This document shows positions 23,492-35,600 of a stretch of DNA of 64,000 nucleotides, in pieces. Under the pieces are notes generated by a model that was not told the DNA's origin, did not search any database, and worked only from the letters and a program-made list of their open reading frames with translations. A program made the position numbers and the translations under genes. Each line of letters begins with the position of its first letter. The stretch's first letter is position 1. This DNA is from Antilocapra americana (lineage: Eukaryota; Chordata; Mammalia; Artiodactyla; Antilocapridae), in contig ML660211.1 in the NCBI GenBank assembly GCA_007570785.1, forward strand, positions 6,538,774 through 6,602,773. Reading direction: 5' to 3'.

Positions 23492-24668
23492 TTAGATTCT
23501 TATCTAATTTTTTTTTTATTGTTTTTGCCATACATTGTCATGATATCACCATGGGTTTACATATGCTTCCCCTCCGGAACCCCCCTCCCTCCTCCCTGCC
23601 CCCTGGAAATCTCGCTGCACCAGTCCCTAGCATCAATCCTGGGCTGGCGATTGATTAGACACATGACAGTTAACATGCTTCAATGCCCTTCTCCCATATC
23701 ATCCCACCCTTACCCTCATCCACAAAGTCCACGAGTCTATTCTATACATCTGCGTTCCTTTTGCTGTCTCGCATGTTGGGTTCTCGTTACTGTCTTTCTA
23801 AATTCCATATATATGTGTTAATATACTGTATTGTTGTTTTTGCTTCTGGCTTACTTCACTCTGGATAATGGGCTCCAGTTTCGTCCATCTGAGTAGAATT
23901 GCTTCAAATGAATTTTTTTTTAATGCTGAGTAATATTCCATTGTGTATATGTACCACAGCTTTCTTATCCATTCGTCAGTTGATGGACATCTAGGTTGCT
24001 TCCATGTCCTGGCTATTGTAAACAATGCAGCGATGAACATTGGGGTACACGTGGCTCTTTCAATTCTGGTTTCCTCGGTGTATATGCCCAGCAGTGGGAT
24101 TGCCGGGTCATATGGCAGGTCTATTTGCAGCTTTTTAAGGAACCTCCACACTGTTTTCCATAGTGGCTGTACTAGTTTGCATTCCCACCAACAGTGTAAG
24201 AGGATTCCCTTTTCTCCACATCCTCTCCAGCATTTATTGCTTGTAGACTTTTGGATGGCAGCCATTCTGACTGGTGTAAAGTGGTACCTCATTGTGGTTT
24301 TGATTTGCATTTCTCTGATAATGAGTGATGTTGAGCATCTTTTCATGTGTTTGTTAGCCATTTTTATCTCTTCTTTGGAGAAATGTCTGTTAAGTTCTTT
24401 GGCCCACTTTTTAATTGGGTTGTTTATTTTTCTAGAATGGAGCTGCAGGAGTTGTTTGTATATTTTTGAGATTAATCGTTTGTTGCTTCATTGGCTATTA
24501 TTTTCTCCCATTCTGAAGGCTGTCTTTTCACCTTGCTTATAGTTTCCTTTGTTGTGCAAAAGCTTTTAATTTTAATTAGGTCCCATTTGTTTATTCATGT
24601 TTTTATTTCCAATATTCTGGGAGGTGGGTCATGGAGTATCCCACTTTGGATTAGATTCTTATCTAATT
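23492..24668 (-). mobile_element. Young L1-BT, 5'-truncated, with 18-bp target-site duplications
   Basis: The 18-mer TTAGATTCTTATCTAATT occurs perfectly at 23492-23509 and 24651-24668. Between them is a reverse-oriented L1-BT 3' end: poly(T) at about 23508-23517, 3' UTR, ORF2 C-terminus, truncation at about 24650. The open ORF2 tail and perfect TSDs argue for a recent insertion. Confidence 0.95.
23798..24361 (-). pseudogene. L1 ORF2 C-terminal fragment (187 aa open)
   Basis: Encodes the carboxy-terminal domain of L1 ORF2p: the Trp/Cys-rich [15 protein letters not shown] block (about residues 55-69), [20 protein letters not shown] and the terminal SILTHIYGI. The endonuclease and RT domains are absent by 5' truncation, so it is a non-autonomous relic that happens to remain open. 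Confidence 0.92.
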
Positions 24669-25777
24669 AGTACCCAAGAGCAATGAAAGAAATAATGCAT
24701 GTCAGTAAGAGAGAGTCTTTTATATTTTTCCTAAGATCGCCTAACATTTTTAATCACTATTTTAATCATAGTGTTTGTTAGTGTTGAATGCTAGTTATTT
24801 TAAAATTTTCATATCAATATGTATAATTATATCAGTAAATACAAGTTATCATTAAACACCTATTGAGAAGAAACATTTTAATTCCAATCATTTTTTCTAT
24901 GAGCATTGTTTCACCCGATTATGAAAGAAAAACACATTTTGTGCTTGGATTGCGTTAGCTTGGGACAGTTGTAGTTAACTAGTCTTGATCAATATGAAAA
25001 TAATACAATACATCTTATTTAGATTTCTCTGATATATTAAGTATTCACACACAAATGCTAACATGTATCAAATAACATAATTGAAAATACAAACATTCCT
25101 ACCGTTTGAAGAGGTTTCAAACAAAAATTGTTTTACATACAGAAGCTTTTTAGAAATATTTCCCCGTAACTTTTTTCATCTAGCCAATGTTTATTCATCC
25201 TTTAATCTTCACTATAATGGTTTAATAATAGCAGAAGTGTAATGGTCAGTTTCTCAGTGCCAGACATCTAGTCAGCATCCGTAATAACAGTTGTTTGGAA
25301 TAGTGCCAATTTGTAATGGAGTTAATAATGTAAGATGATAAAGTAGGCTTTTCACAAAGGTTAATGACTTTAGTTAAGTACTGGAACTTTTTTTTAATAT
25401 ACTGAGCATATGACCTTTGCATTATTATTGTTTCTTTAAATCGTAGTAAATATTAATTATAGTAGATGTTAATGATGTATATCTATTTTTTATTTCAGAA
25501 ATTTAGAGAACAACTTATTGCATTTTTCTTTTACTATGAAGTATTTTGTTTAAAAAAATCATGAGCTTAAAATGCAACAAAGGAGTAGTAGAAAAATAAT
25601 CTATTTTAACTAGTATAAACAACCTGTATCATTGAAGTATCAAATGGAGAATGACTCACAGTATCTTTGTGTCTCACAGGGAACATTACATAACTGTGAA
25701 ATAGTCATTGTCACATTAAACCACTTGGGATTATATTTTTACTGTTGTGTGACCTAACCTATGTTCTCTTCCATTTC
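24669..25777. other. Unique AT-rich DNA, nothing recognised
   Basis: No repeat signature or gene-like frame. Confidence 0.55.
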
Positions 25778-26025
25778 TTCTATTGAGGTATACTTGACAT
25801 CTAGCTTCATATTAGTTTCAGATATACAATATAATGTATACAATTAGGTATACAATATAATATTTGCACATATTGCAAAGTGATTACCACAATCAATAAG
25901 TTTAGTCAACACCCATCACCATATATAGTTACAGATTTTTTCTTGTAATAAGAACTTTTAAGATGTATTCTCCTAATTATATATTTTTAAATTTTATATT
26001 TTTAGCACTTCCTGGGCAACATATT
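25778..26025 (-). mobile_element. Old L1 3' UTR fragment
   Basis: TATTGAGGTATACTTGACAT, 'gtttcagatatacaatataa', ACACCCATCACCATATATAG and AAGAACTTTTAAGATGTA follow the 3' UTR of old mammalian L1 (L1MA/L1MB type) in reverse. A small internal repeat of 'tatacaatataat' is present. Confidence 0.7.
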
Positions 26026-26378
26026 TAAGAAAGTAAAAGATGTTAAAAAATAACCTAGATAAAGCATTGTTTCTGTGTTAGAGGGAAAATTGATTTTTGT
26101 GAAAGTGTTTTGGAATATATTCAAAATTTGCTATCAACTTATTAGCTTTTTCTTTCAACATTGTTTTTCAACACAGAGCTAATGGGCCTACTTATATAAA
26201 AGGTGATCAAAGGAATTAACTAAGAGTTTATCAGTAGATGTTACCAAAGTATTGATAGAAAAGAAAAAAAGCATATGTAAGATAAGCTACATAGAAATAA
26301 CTATTCCAAAGATAAACATAGAATTTCAGTGTAATTCTAAGACCTGAAACCAATTAGCCTCTGGTCTTAAAATATGTT
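26026..26378. other. Unique DNA, nothing recognised
   Basis: AT-rich spacer, no signature. Confidence 0.5.
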
Positions 26379-26573
26379 TGCTAAGTTGCTTCAATTGTGT
26401 ATGACTCTTTGCAACCCCATGGAGTGTAGCCAGGCAAGCTCTTCTGTCCATGGGGATTCTCCAGGCAAGAATACTGGAGTGGCTTGCCATTCCTTTCTCC
26501 AGGGGATCTTCCCTGACCCAGGTTTCTCCTGAGTTGACAGATGAGCCCTACACCACAGTGCCACCTAAGAAGT
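26379..26573 (-). mobile_element. Bov-tA SINE
   Basis: Reverse copy: TGCTAAGTTGCTTCAATTG, CTTTGCAACCCCATGGAG, CCAGGCAAGAATACTGGAG, GTGCCACCTAAGAAG. The tRNA-like part has a small deletion after GACCCAGG. Confidence 0.9.
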
Positions 26574-27424
26574 ATGATTAAATAGGTGGTAAATTAACAG
26601 AGAAGTAATGTAGAAGTTATGTAAATTGAAAAATAGACAGCTAAATATCACATGGAAACTAACAGATACAAGTATCAATAGAAAGAGGCTGGTGAAATGG
26701 ATAAGGAACAAATAGAATGCAATATACATATATGTACAGAAGAAACAGAAAAGTGAAAATTTTCCAAAGAAATGTCATTAATATATAAGAAGAAAATCTG
26801 AATATAATATTGAGCAATAACTTGATGCTCTATGGAAAAATAATGTATTTAAACAAAAAGATATCCTGTTAAAAACACCAGACTTGAAGAGATAATGGGT
26901 AAAAGTCATGTATTATAATATCCTTAAAAAAAACAATAACTTTATATTAGTTATATAAGTCTAAAAATTTGAACTTATTTTTTCTTAAGAATTTAAACAG
27001 AGTAGAAGAATAAACTAGAATACACATTATAAGGATATGCTCTACGTATTATTTCTTGGTGGTGAGATCTTGTGTAAAATGATAAATGAAAAGTAATTAA
27101 AAATGAAAAATATGTGATTTTAAATGATTGGGATTACCAAATTAAACACATTTTAATGAACTGTACCTAAATGATTACAATATTGCTTACTATATAAAAT
27201 GTAAGTACACTAATTATTAAAAATTACATTATTTAAAATGAGCAACATTCTGTTTGGTAACATGGACTTGGAAATCTACTTAATAATACCTTCATCTTTT
27301 ACAATAGTCAATTAAGATGTTTTAAAATTGTAACTCAGAGGGTGTTACAAATTGGTAAAGCTAGAGATAGACTTTATAACCTGAGAGTCTGTTTTGAAGG
27401 CAAAAAGGAACATGGCAGCAGTAT
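26574..27424. other. Unique AT-rich DNA, nothing recognised
   Basis: Very AT-rich. No family recognised. Confidence 0.5.
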
Positions 27425-27640
27425 GTGCTCAGTTGCTGAGTCATGTCTAACTCTTTGCCACCCCATGGATTATAGCATGCCAGGCTCCACTGTCCATGGA
27501 GTTTTCCAGGCAAGAATTCTGGAGTGGGTTGTCATTTCCTCTTCCAGGGGATCTCCCTGACCCAGGGATGGAACACATGTCTGCTGCATCTCCTGCATTG
27601 GCAGGCAGATTCTTTACCACTGAGCCACATGGAAAGCCCA
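27425..27640 (-). mobile_element. Bov-tA SINE
   Basis: Full-length reverse copy: TGCTCAGTTGCTGAGTCATG, CTTTGCCACCCCATGGATT, CTGACCCAGGGATGGAAC, TTTACCACTGAGCCAC, ending GGAAAGCCCA. Confidence 0.92.
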
Positions 27641-27769
27641 GTAAAAAGTATATGGTATGTTAAAAAGTTCAGAAAGTCCAGATTAAAAAAATGAGAAGTT
27701 CTGGAGGAGTCAAATCTAAAATGGAGAGTTTGTTTTAAATAAGGGCCATTTAAAAAGAAGACATTTGAA

Positions 27770-28870
27770 CAAAAACATGAAGGTGATGGTCAAGCCAACA
27801 GTGCTTCTATCTAACAATGCTTCTAGGGGAAGAACACCCCAGACGCAGAGACAGCTGTTGGTACAAAATGTACTCATTGTACGCACTATGGATTTTAATT
27901 TAAAAGCAATAGGAGAACCATTTGAATTTTGTTATAAATGATCTTATCTAGTTGAAACTTTAACGGATTGCTCTGGCTGTTTTGAAAATGTTTGTAAATA
28001 AGCAAAAGGGAAAGCTTAGAGACAAGTTTTGAGATCCTTGCAGTAATTCAGAAGAGAAAGAATGGTGAATCAGAACCTAATAAAACAATGGACATGCTGA
28101 GAAGTGGCTAGTTTGTACATATATTTGAATGTAAAGCTGGTAAGATTTTCTGATGGACTCAAAGCAAGGTAAAAGAAATAAAGGTGTCAAGGATAATTCT
28201 AAGGCATATGGCTTGAGCAAATGGAAGGATAGACCTACCAATGGGTGAGGTGGTGAAAATTGTTTTCTGAGCAGTTTTTGTATAAGAATTCAGGAGTTAA
28301 ATTTAGGACATTTAAAGATTTTAGATGTTTGTTACAAATGTTGTATGGTGATGACAATTAGATTGAAAATGCAAAACTGAAATTCAAGGGACGTGCCCAG
28401 AATGAAGATGTACATTTGGAAAGATTAAAGTTATATATTTTAAAGTTATGGCAATGCATGAGTTCTATAAGGGAGACAGTAAAAATAAAGAACAGTAGAA
28501 AAAATATTTTTTAAAAGAAGAGTTAAGAAATTTTTCAAGCAGTAAGTCCTGGTGTGTCAGAAGTAGAGAATCAGAAGAATAATTGTCAAAAGAGAATGAG
28601 AAGAAATGCTGCAAGTTGGGTAGAAAGAAAATCGGATGATTATGATGCCCTGAAGGCCAAATCAAGAAAGTATTTTAGGGAAAGTGTATCACAGTCCCCT
28701 GATTAACCAAGTAAAATGAGTATGTTCAATTGACCATGAGGTTGAATACCATAGAGATTATTTGCAACTTAAAGTGTATTTTTGCTAAAGTGATGGAGTT
28801 AAAAACTTGATCGGAGAAAGGTGAAAAGAAAATTGGGTCTGAAGAATTCAACATAGTGAATATAGATAAT
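27770..28870 (+). repeat. Ancient dispersed mammalian repeat, family not assigned
   Basis: Follows a familiar old interspersed sequence: GGATTGCTCTGGCTGTTTTG, 'gatccttgcagtaattcag', 'tttctgatggactcaaagc', 'aaggataattctaaggc', GAGCAAATGGAAGGATAG, and near 28715 'caattgaccatgaggttg'. Heavily diverged. A second, shorter copy in the same orientation is at 47225-47905. Confidence 0.4.
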
Positions 28871-28892
28871 CTTTAATGCAATCTGATGTAAA

Positions 28893-29521
28893 GGGAAATA
28901 GAGAAATAGACCCAAATAAAATCAACTGATCTTTGACCAAGGTGCAAAGGAAATAAAATGGAACAAAGATAGCCTTTTCAACAAATGGTGCTAGAACAAT
29001 CGGACATCCAAATGTAGAAAAAAAAAAAATTGAATCTCCATATATTTTTCACAAAAATTTACTTAAAATGACTTCCAGACCTAAAATACAAAACACAAAA
29101 CTATAAAAATCCTAGAAGATAATGTAGGAGAAAACCTAGATGACCTTGGATGTGGCTTACTACTTTTAAGATCCAGTACCATAAGCACAATCTGTGAAAA
29201 AAAGGATTTGAGAACCTGGACTTAATTAAAAACTTTATAAAAAGTTTGAAGAGATTGAGAAAGCAAGCCATAGACAGAGAATGAATATCTGCAAAAGATA
29301 TATATATATATATATATAATAAAGGACTATTATCAAAAATATATGAAGAACTCTTAAAACTCAATAATAAGAAAATAAGCAATCGGACTAAAAAATTTAC
29401 CAAAGATACTAACATACATCTCACCAAAAGATATACAGATGAGAAGTAAACATGGAAACATGTTTTATATCATATGTCATCAGGGAAATGCAACTTTAGC
29501 AAGAAGAAGCTACTGTTTATT
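28893..29521 (+). mobile_element. Old L1, ORF2 3' region (segment 1)
   Basis: L1 ORF2 text: ATCAACTGATCTTTGACCAA, 'aacaaatggtgctagaac', CAAAACTATAAAAATCCTAG, ATCAGGGAAATGCAACTTTA. Contains a (TA)n stretch at about 29299-29318. It is the host for several later insertions. Confidence 0.85.
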
Positions 29522-29682
29522 GGGCTTCCCATGTGGCACTAGTGGTAAAGAACCCTCCTGACAATGCAGGAGACATAAGAGACACGAATTCGATCCCTAG
29601 GTCAGGTAGATCCCCTGGAGGAGGATATGGCAACCCACTCCATCTTTCTTGCCTAGAGAATCCCAAAGACAATCTGTTTATT
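29513..29682 (+). mobile_element. Bov-tA SINE with 9-bp TSDs
   Basis: CTGTTTATT flanks the element at 29513-29521 and 29674-29682. The SINE runs 29522-29673 in sense orientation: tRNA head GGGCTTCCCATGTGGC, B box GAATTCGATCCC, BovA body start. It lacks the distal BovA part. Confidence 0.93.
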
Positions 29683-29764
29683 AGAGTGCAAAGGTAGCAT
29701 AATCATTTGTTCTCTAAATCTGGAACACTGACAACACTAAATACTGGCAACTATGTAGAGCAAC
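29683..29764 (+). mobile_element. Old L1 (segment 2)
   Basis: L1 resumes exactly after the SINE: TCTGGAACACTGACAACACT, TGGCAACTATGTAGAGCAAC. Confidence 0.85.
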
Positions 29765-30050
29765 GTGTGTGCATGCTTAGTCACATCAGTCGTGTCTGAC
29801 TCTCTGTGACCCCATGGACCATGGCCCACCAAACTCCTCTGTCCATGAGATTCTCCAGGCAAGAATACTGGAGTGGGTTACCATTTTCTTTTCCAGTGAT
29901 AAAGTACGAAGTGAGTGAAATGAAGTCGCTCAATCATGTCCGACTCTTTGTGACCCCATGGACTGTAGCCTAGCAGGCTCCTTCATCCGTGGGATTTTCC
30001 AGGCAAGAATATTGGAATGGGTTGCCATTTCCTTCTCCATGTAGAGCAAC
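29753..30050 (-). mobile_element. Bov-A2 SINE dimer with 12-bp TSDs
   Basis: ATGTAGAGCAAC occurs at 29753-29764 and 30039-30050. Between them (29765-30038) are two BovA monomers in tandem, each with GACTCTxTGTGACCCCATGGAC and CCAGGCAAGAAT landmarks, separated by an AAGTGAGTGAAATGAAG linker. The lack of a tRNA head identifies Bov-A2. Confidence 0.95.
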
Positions 30051-30311
30051 AGGAATGTGCATTCATCACTGGTGAAATAGAGCCAGTTTCGAAGACACTT
30101 TGATAGTTTCTTAATAAAACTTAACTTACCCTTATCCTATGATCCAGCCATCACAATGCCTAGAATTTTACCTAAAGAAGCTTAAAATATGTCCACACAA
30201 AAATCTGCATATTTATTATAATGGTAGCTTTATTCATAATTGCCCAAAATTGTAAGCAACTGTGATGCCCATCAGTAGCTGAATGGGTTAACAAATTGTA
30301 GTACATATGTT
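30051..30311 (+). mobile_element. Old L1 (segment 3)
   Basis: Continues the same L1: AGGAATGTGCATTCATCACT, 'atgatccagccatcacaatg', 'tattcataattgcccaaaa', 'atgcccatcagtagctgaat'. Confidence 0.85.
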
Positions 30312-30627
30312 ATTGTTGTTCTGTCGCTCAGTTGTGTCTGACTCTGCAACCCTATGAACTGTAGCACAAAAGGCTTCCCTGTCCATCACCATCTCCCTTA
30401 GTTTGTTCAAACTCATGTTCTTTGAGTCAGTGATGCGATCCAGCCTGCTCCTCCTCTGTTGTCCCCTTATCCTTCTGCCTTTAATCTTTCCCAGCATCAA
30501 GATCTTTCCTAATGAGTTGGCTCTTTGCATCAGATATCCAAACTATTGGAGTTTCAGCACCAGTCCTTCCAATGAATGTTCAGATTGATTTCCTTTAGGA
30601 TTGACTGGTTTGATTTCCTTGTTGTCC
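30312..30627 (-). mobile_element. BovB LINE fragment (first of tandem pair)
   Basis: Older-looking BovB 3' end: GTCGCTCAGTTGTGTCTG, CAACCCTATGAACTG, 'ccaaactattggagtttcag'. It stops at TTGTTGTCC, precisely where the tail of the next BovB starts. Confidence 0.88.
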
Positions 30628-31409
30628 AGCTCAGCTCAGCTCAGTTGCTCAGTCGTGTCCGACTCTTTGCGACCCTATGAATCACAGCACACCAGGCACC
30701 CCAGTCCATCATCAACTCCCAGAGTTAACCCAAACTCATGTCCATCGAGTCGGTGATGCCATCCAGCCATCTCATCCTCTGTCGTCCCCTTCTCCTCCTG
30801 CCTTCAATCTTTCCCAGCATCAGGGTCTTTTCCAATGAGTCAACTCTTCCCATGAGGTGGCCAAAGTACTGGAGTTTCAGCTTCAACATCAGTCCTTCCA
30901 ATGAACACCCAGGACTGGTCTCCTTTAGGATGGACTGGTTGGATCTTCTTGCAGTCTAAGGGACTCTCAGGAGTGTTCTCCAACACTACAGTTCAAAAGC
31001 ATCAATTCTGCACTCAGCTTTCTTCACAGTCCAACTCTCACATCCATACATGCCTACGGGAAAAACAATAGCCTTGACTGACGGACCTTTGTTGGCAAAG
31101 TAATGTCTCTGCTTTTAAACATACATAACTTTCCTTTCAAGGAGGAAGCATCTTTTAATTTCATGGCTGCAATCACCAGCTGAGTGATTTTGGAGCCCTC
31201 AAAAATAAAGTCTGACACTGTTTCCCCATCTATTTGCCATGAAGTGATGGGACTGGATGCCATGATCTTAGTTTTCTGAGTGTTGAGCTTTAAGCCAACT
31301 TTTCCACTCTCCTCTTTCACTTTCATTGAGAGACTTTTTAGTTCTTCTTCACTTCCTGCCATAAGGGTGGTGTCACCTGCATACCTGAAGTTATTGATAT
31401 TTCTCCTGG
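30628..31409 (-). mobile_element. BovB LINE fragment (second of tandem pair)
   Basis: Tail AGCTCAGCTCAGCTCAG, then a well-preserved 3' end through the post-RT ORF2 region to near the YADD box (GGTGTCACCTGCATACCTGA, reverse strand). A 5' truncation at TTCTCCTGG returns directly to L1 sequence. Confidence 0.92.
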
Positions 31410-31895
31410 GACTACAATATAAATGCAATGAAAAAGTCATGGAGGAAACGTCAGTCCATGTTACTAAATGAAAGAAACCAGTCTGAAAAACCTCTATACT
31501 GTATGATTCCAGCTACATATGTGGTATTGTAGAGAAGGCAGTTATGGAGACAGTAAAAAGACCAGTGGTTCCCAGGGGTTGTGGTAGGAGAAAGCATGAA
31601 TAGGCAGACCACATAGAATTTTTATGGCTGTGAAAATATACCATGTGATATCATAATGATGCATTCACTACACTATACATTTGTCTAAATCCACAGAATA
31701 TAGCATTCCCAAAGAGTGAATAGTATTGTAAACTGAAATTTCTGGGTATTTTGATGTGTCAGTATAGGTTCATTAATTATAACACATGGACAGTCTGGTA
31801 AGGGGTTGTTTTTAACAAGGGGTGCTGCATGTATGTGAGGGGCAGGGGTATGTGGAAAATCTCTGTCCTCTCAATTTACTGTGAACCTAAAATTA
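31410..31895 (+). mobile_element. Old L1 3' UTR (segment 4)
   Basis: 'atactgtatgattccagc', GGAGACAGTAAAAAGACCAG, CATTTGTCTAAATCCACAGA, GATGTGTCAGTATAGGTTC, 'aatctctgtcctctcaattt', ACTGTGAACCTAAAATTAC: the 3' UTR and terminus of an old L1. It completes the element interrupted at 29522, 29765 and 30312. Confidence 0.85.
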
Positions 31896-31961
31896 CAGGG
31901 AAATCTGGCATGCTGCAGTCCAAGGGATCGCAAAGAGTCTGACATGACTGAACAACTGAAC
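31896..31961 (+). mobile_element. BovB 3' terminus, extremely truncated
   Basis: Only the last ~65 bp of BovB remain (CTGGCATGCTGCAGTCCAAG, GCAAAGAGTCTGACATGAC, TGAACAACTGAAC), located at the L1 3' end. Confidence 0.75.
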
Positions 31962-31997
31962 ACTAACAATTAAAACCACATGGGAAGATAATCTTAA

Positions 31998-32000
<3 letters not shown>

Positions 32001-32060
<60 letters not shown>
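32001..32060. repeat. (TA)30 microsatellite
   Basis: About 60 bp of uninterrupted TA just downstream of the BovB terminus. Confidence 0.95.
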
Positions 32061-32062
<2 letters not shown>

Positions 32063-32063
<1 letters not shown>

Positions 32064-32646
32064 GCTGACCAGCATAGCCTTACTATTTCTCTAAGCTTGG
32101 CTAAACTTCAGACACACTTCTTCCTGCCTCTTGGCCCATGACCTCACTCCTATTCTAGCCTTTGTGAAATCCATATAGACTAACCACAGAGGTCCCTCAC
32201 CTCTCTTATCTTGGAACATTTACCTTAAAAAACTTGTGAACTTGAACACTTCTCTGCCTCTCTGAGATCCAAATGTCTTTAAAAAGTGTCTTACCAGTTT
32301 TTCAACTCACGACTGTCTCCCTCTAGGACCTGGGGTGTTATCGTCAAGGATGCTACCATGCCTGCCTGCATCCTAATCTCTGTGGGAGAATGGGAGCCTA
32401 ACCTCACCTTGCATCCTACTCAGAGTTATAAAACTATCCTGTACTTCCCATCTTGAAACAGACCAATAAGCAAGCACAAATGGCCCAAGATTCCTTAAAG
32501 TCCACTCTTAAATATTCTCCTGTCTGTTTTTTTTGAGGAGTAGTGTTCAGAATGTTATGTTCTCTCTAGTCTGTTGCAAGAGCCTTCAATACAATCTTCC
32601 TTTACCTATTTAACTGCAATTTTTGCTTTAACTATACTTAATGTCA
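32063..32646 (+). mobile_element. Putative solo LTR (endogenous retrovirus-like)
   Basis: Composition and signal order resemble a retroviral LTR: TG start, 'ttggcccatgacctcactcc', a TATAAAAC box near 32427, 'aaacagaccaataagcaagc', 'gagtagtgttcagaatg', 'agagccttcaatacaatc' (a diverged poly(A) signal region), 'acctatttaactgcaattt'. No internal viral genes remain. The 3' boundary and TSD are not clear. Confidence 0.5.
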
Positions 32647-35600
32647 TTTTTGTTTTATGAAATGAGAGTTTCAAGAAAGAACTGAAAGATGAAAAATACA
32701 GATGAATAATAATATAAAGTGTATTAGAATAGCCATCCTTTTTGTTTTCTGGAAAATATCCTTCGAAAGCACGGATCTATACAAATTTCAATTCTAAAAC
32801 TAGATAAAATTGCTTTAAAAAGTTGGACTAGCAGAGCTGCTTCTTTAGCACATTGTGATTGGAGTATGGTAATTGTGTTCGTCTTAATACTTCTGATTTA
32901 ATGCTTAGCAGTTGGCATTTGCCCTGAATATAAAGGAAATATCTTGGACTAAAAATCAATAATAGCAGTTTTGAAAATCATTTTCTATTGATGAGATTCT
33001 GCTTCCAGAATTAGCCCACAATTTGAAACTTTATAGTAACATGAAAACAGTTCACAATTACTGTAATTTAAAATTTAACTCACATTCAAATTGAAATGGG
33101 AGGAAAAATAAATCCCTGTATGAAGCTGTTCTCACTGTATGTGTTTTGAAGCTTATTCTAAAATGTAAAATCAACATTGCTATTCTAGTCACAGAAATGC
33201 ACTTTCCCAAATGTCGTATTAAACTCATTGCTAGGAGAATGACAAGGCTTGCTAATGTAATTGTTCTTTTCTCATAATAAAGGCAAAAATTACCAGTGTT
33301 TCTGAACTTAAAATAAGATGTGATTGGAGTTAGATGAATTAGTTCTGATGAATATGTATTTCAAGTGGTTATGTTTAAAAATAAGTATCCTTGAGTATGC
33401 TTTATTTCGATTTTAACCTGTATTTAGCAAACTAAATTTTTTACTTTGAATATCCTCATAATAACTTTCTTGATATCAAAGTTGTTGCAGAGCTGTATAT
33501 TAAAAAAAAGGTTGACACGATATTTGGTGTAAATTGAAAGGTTTTGACTTTCTCTTTTCTAGCCTTGGCTCTTTACTTGCATCATGCTCATATAGTCTTT
33601 GTCACTCCATTTCCTTGACTTCCTTTTAGAACAACATAATGTGTTTTTCTCTTTGTGTTTAGGAAATGGTTGGTAGAAAACAAAATTGATGGATGTTTCA
33701 TGAAACATTTTAGCTACATAAAACAGACACCAGTTTTTTTGAAGTAAATTATAATAGACTACAATAATCATTTGCTATCATCTTTCAGGCACATCTGCAA
33801 CTATTATGCTTAGGACATAGCAACAGGTTTCTGACTGTAACAAATTATGTTATTGATATGTATGAAAAGTTTTAGACAAATGAGAAGACATTTTGAGATT
33901 AGAGGAACATTTGAAAAAATAGATACATTTTAGTATACAGGTTTAGGTTTTCAAAGAAATATTTTTGCATGTGACTTTAACTTCTCTTTAATAAATACTG
34001 AGTGAATAACTAATATTTTCTCTTCATTGCCCCCTACTGCTTTTTAAAATTATTCCTTTTTGTTTTGTTTTGTTTTCTCTGCCACTTTACCAAAATGACC
34101 TTGCTCAGGTCATTAAATCAAATTGGCATTTTTCAATTTTCCCTTTATTGGTTTATCAACATTCCAAATATTTGACCAAACTCTGGTTTTTGAGGTGCTC
34201 TTTGCATTCCTTTCCTCAGAGTTATTTTTCATATTTTACCAGTTTATCCTAGATTGTATCCTTTGCTGAACTAAAATCTTCTACCTTAAAGAATGTTAAA
34301 GGTCCTTAGGTGTGAGCTTAGGGTGTTTTCAACTCCTATTCTCTTTTTTGCTCTAGTCCATTTGCTATCAAGTACAGTTAACATTAGAATCACCCAGGAA
34401 CAACTGAAAGCCTGTACACTTTGAGACATCTACACACAGATTTACTAGTAATGACAAAACAATGTGGGCCGTCTCCATAGCTCGTGGAGTAGATATCAGA
34501 GACAGTACTTCCAGAGTAATAGAAAACCTGAGCTTGAGCCTTTGACTTGCAGAAATTGCTGGGGATGGAATCGGTGCCCAGAACTTCACCTGACCTGTGA
34601 TAAAGACAAATTTGAACTTGAAACTACTACTGAGTATAATAAATGTGACTATTAAGAATTTCCAGTTTTCTTTCCAGAAAAAGATATTTTGTTGGCACTG
34701 ACTCTTTGTATACACACACAAGATTTTATTATATTAGAGAATCATAATAATGTCATTATTCTGAGGTGTATCTATTCTGAGTAGAAGGTTCAGATTTATA
34801 TATGTTGCATTTAGAAAAATACATCTTCCTTAATGAGGATTATTCATATATTTCTTTGAGATTTGCACGATATATCTTTGTAAATATTTCTCTCTCTGTT
34901 TAAGTATACTGGGATAACCCTCTTACCCTGTGATTAAGTGTTAAAGTTACAATTGTAAGTGATAAAATTACAATCCAGGAGCTGGAATGTAATGCAAGCA
35001 ACAAATTGATATTTGAAAAGTCACATGGAGCTGTCTTGTTTATTGTGCAAAACAGTACCAGAAAAGAAATCTACTTTCGTTTTAGAGACTACAAACTCAG
35101 TTCACACATGTAAAAATATCCCTGTGGTCAGAACTTTCTCTTTATCAAATCACCCAGCTGCCTGGTTTGAAGTCCTTATTCACTTGATCTATGCCAGCTA
35201 TGTGTCACTTCTTGGTCTCAGTTACCTCAATGTGTTAACAGTCAGGGAGCAAACTTTATCTTCATTATCTTTTTCAGAATAATTTTTTTGAACAATGATA
35301 CCTGAAAACATTACCACATCTTTGAATTTTCCAAGAATTTGATGAAGGCAATTATGGAAGCTCTGATGATGATACGATTATGGAGTGGTTAGGCAGCCTG
35401 TTGATAATGAATTTACTCCAGTATTACTTTTTCCTGGATATTATTAAAAGGAATTTCTAGTTACCTTTTAAAATAATGTCCAGCATTGGGTCCCAGAGGC
35501 TGAAGGTAGCTAAAAGTTGTTGGCGTGTGCATTCACATTAATAAATTTAGTCTGATAGAAAATTATGTTGCTGCTTCTTTTCTTGACAACCATACAAATA

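Noticed and set aside
23943..24542. 199-codon plus-strand open frame
   Set aside because: Antisense shadow of the L1 ORF2 C-terminus, which is the real coding strand.
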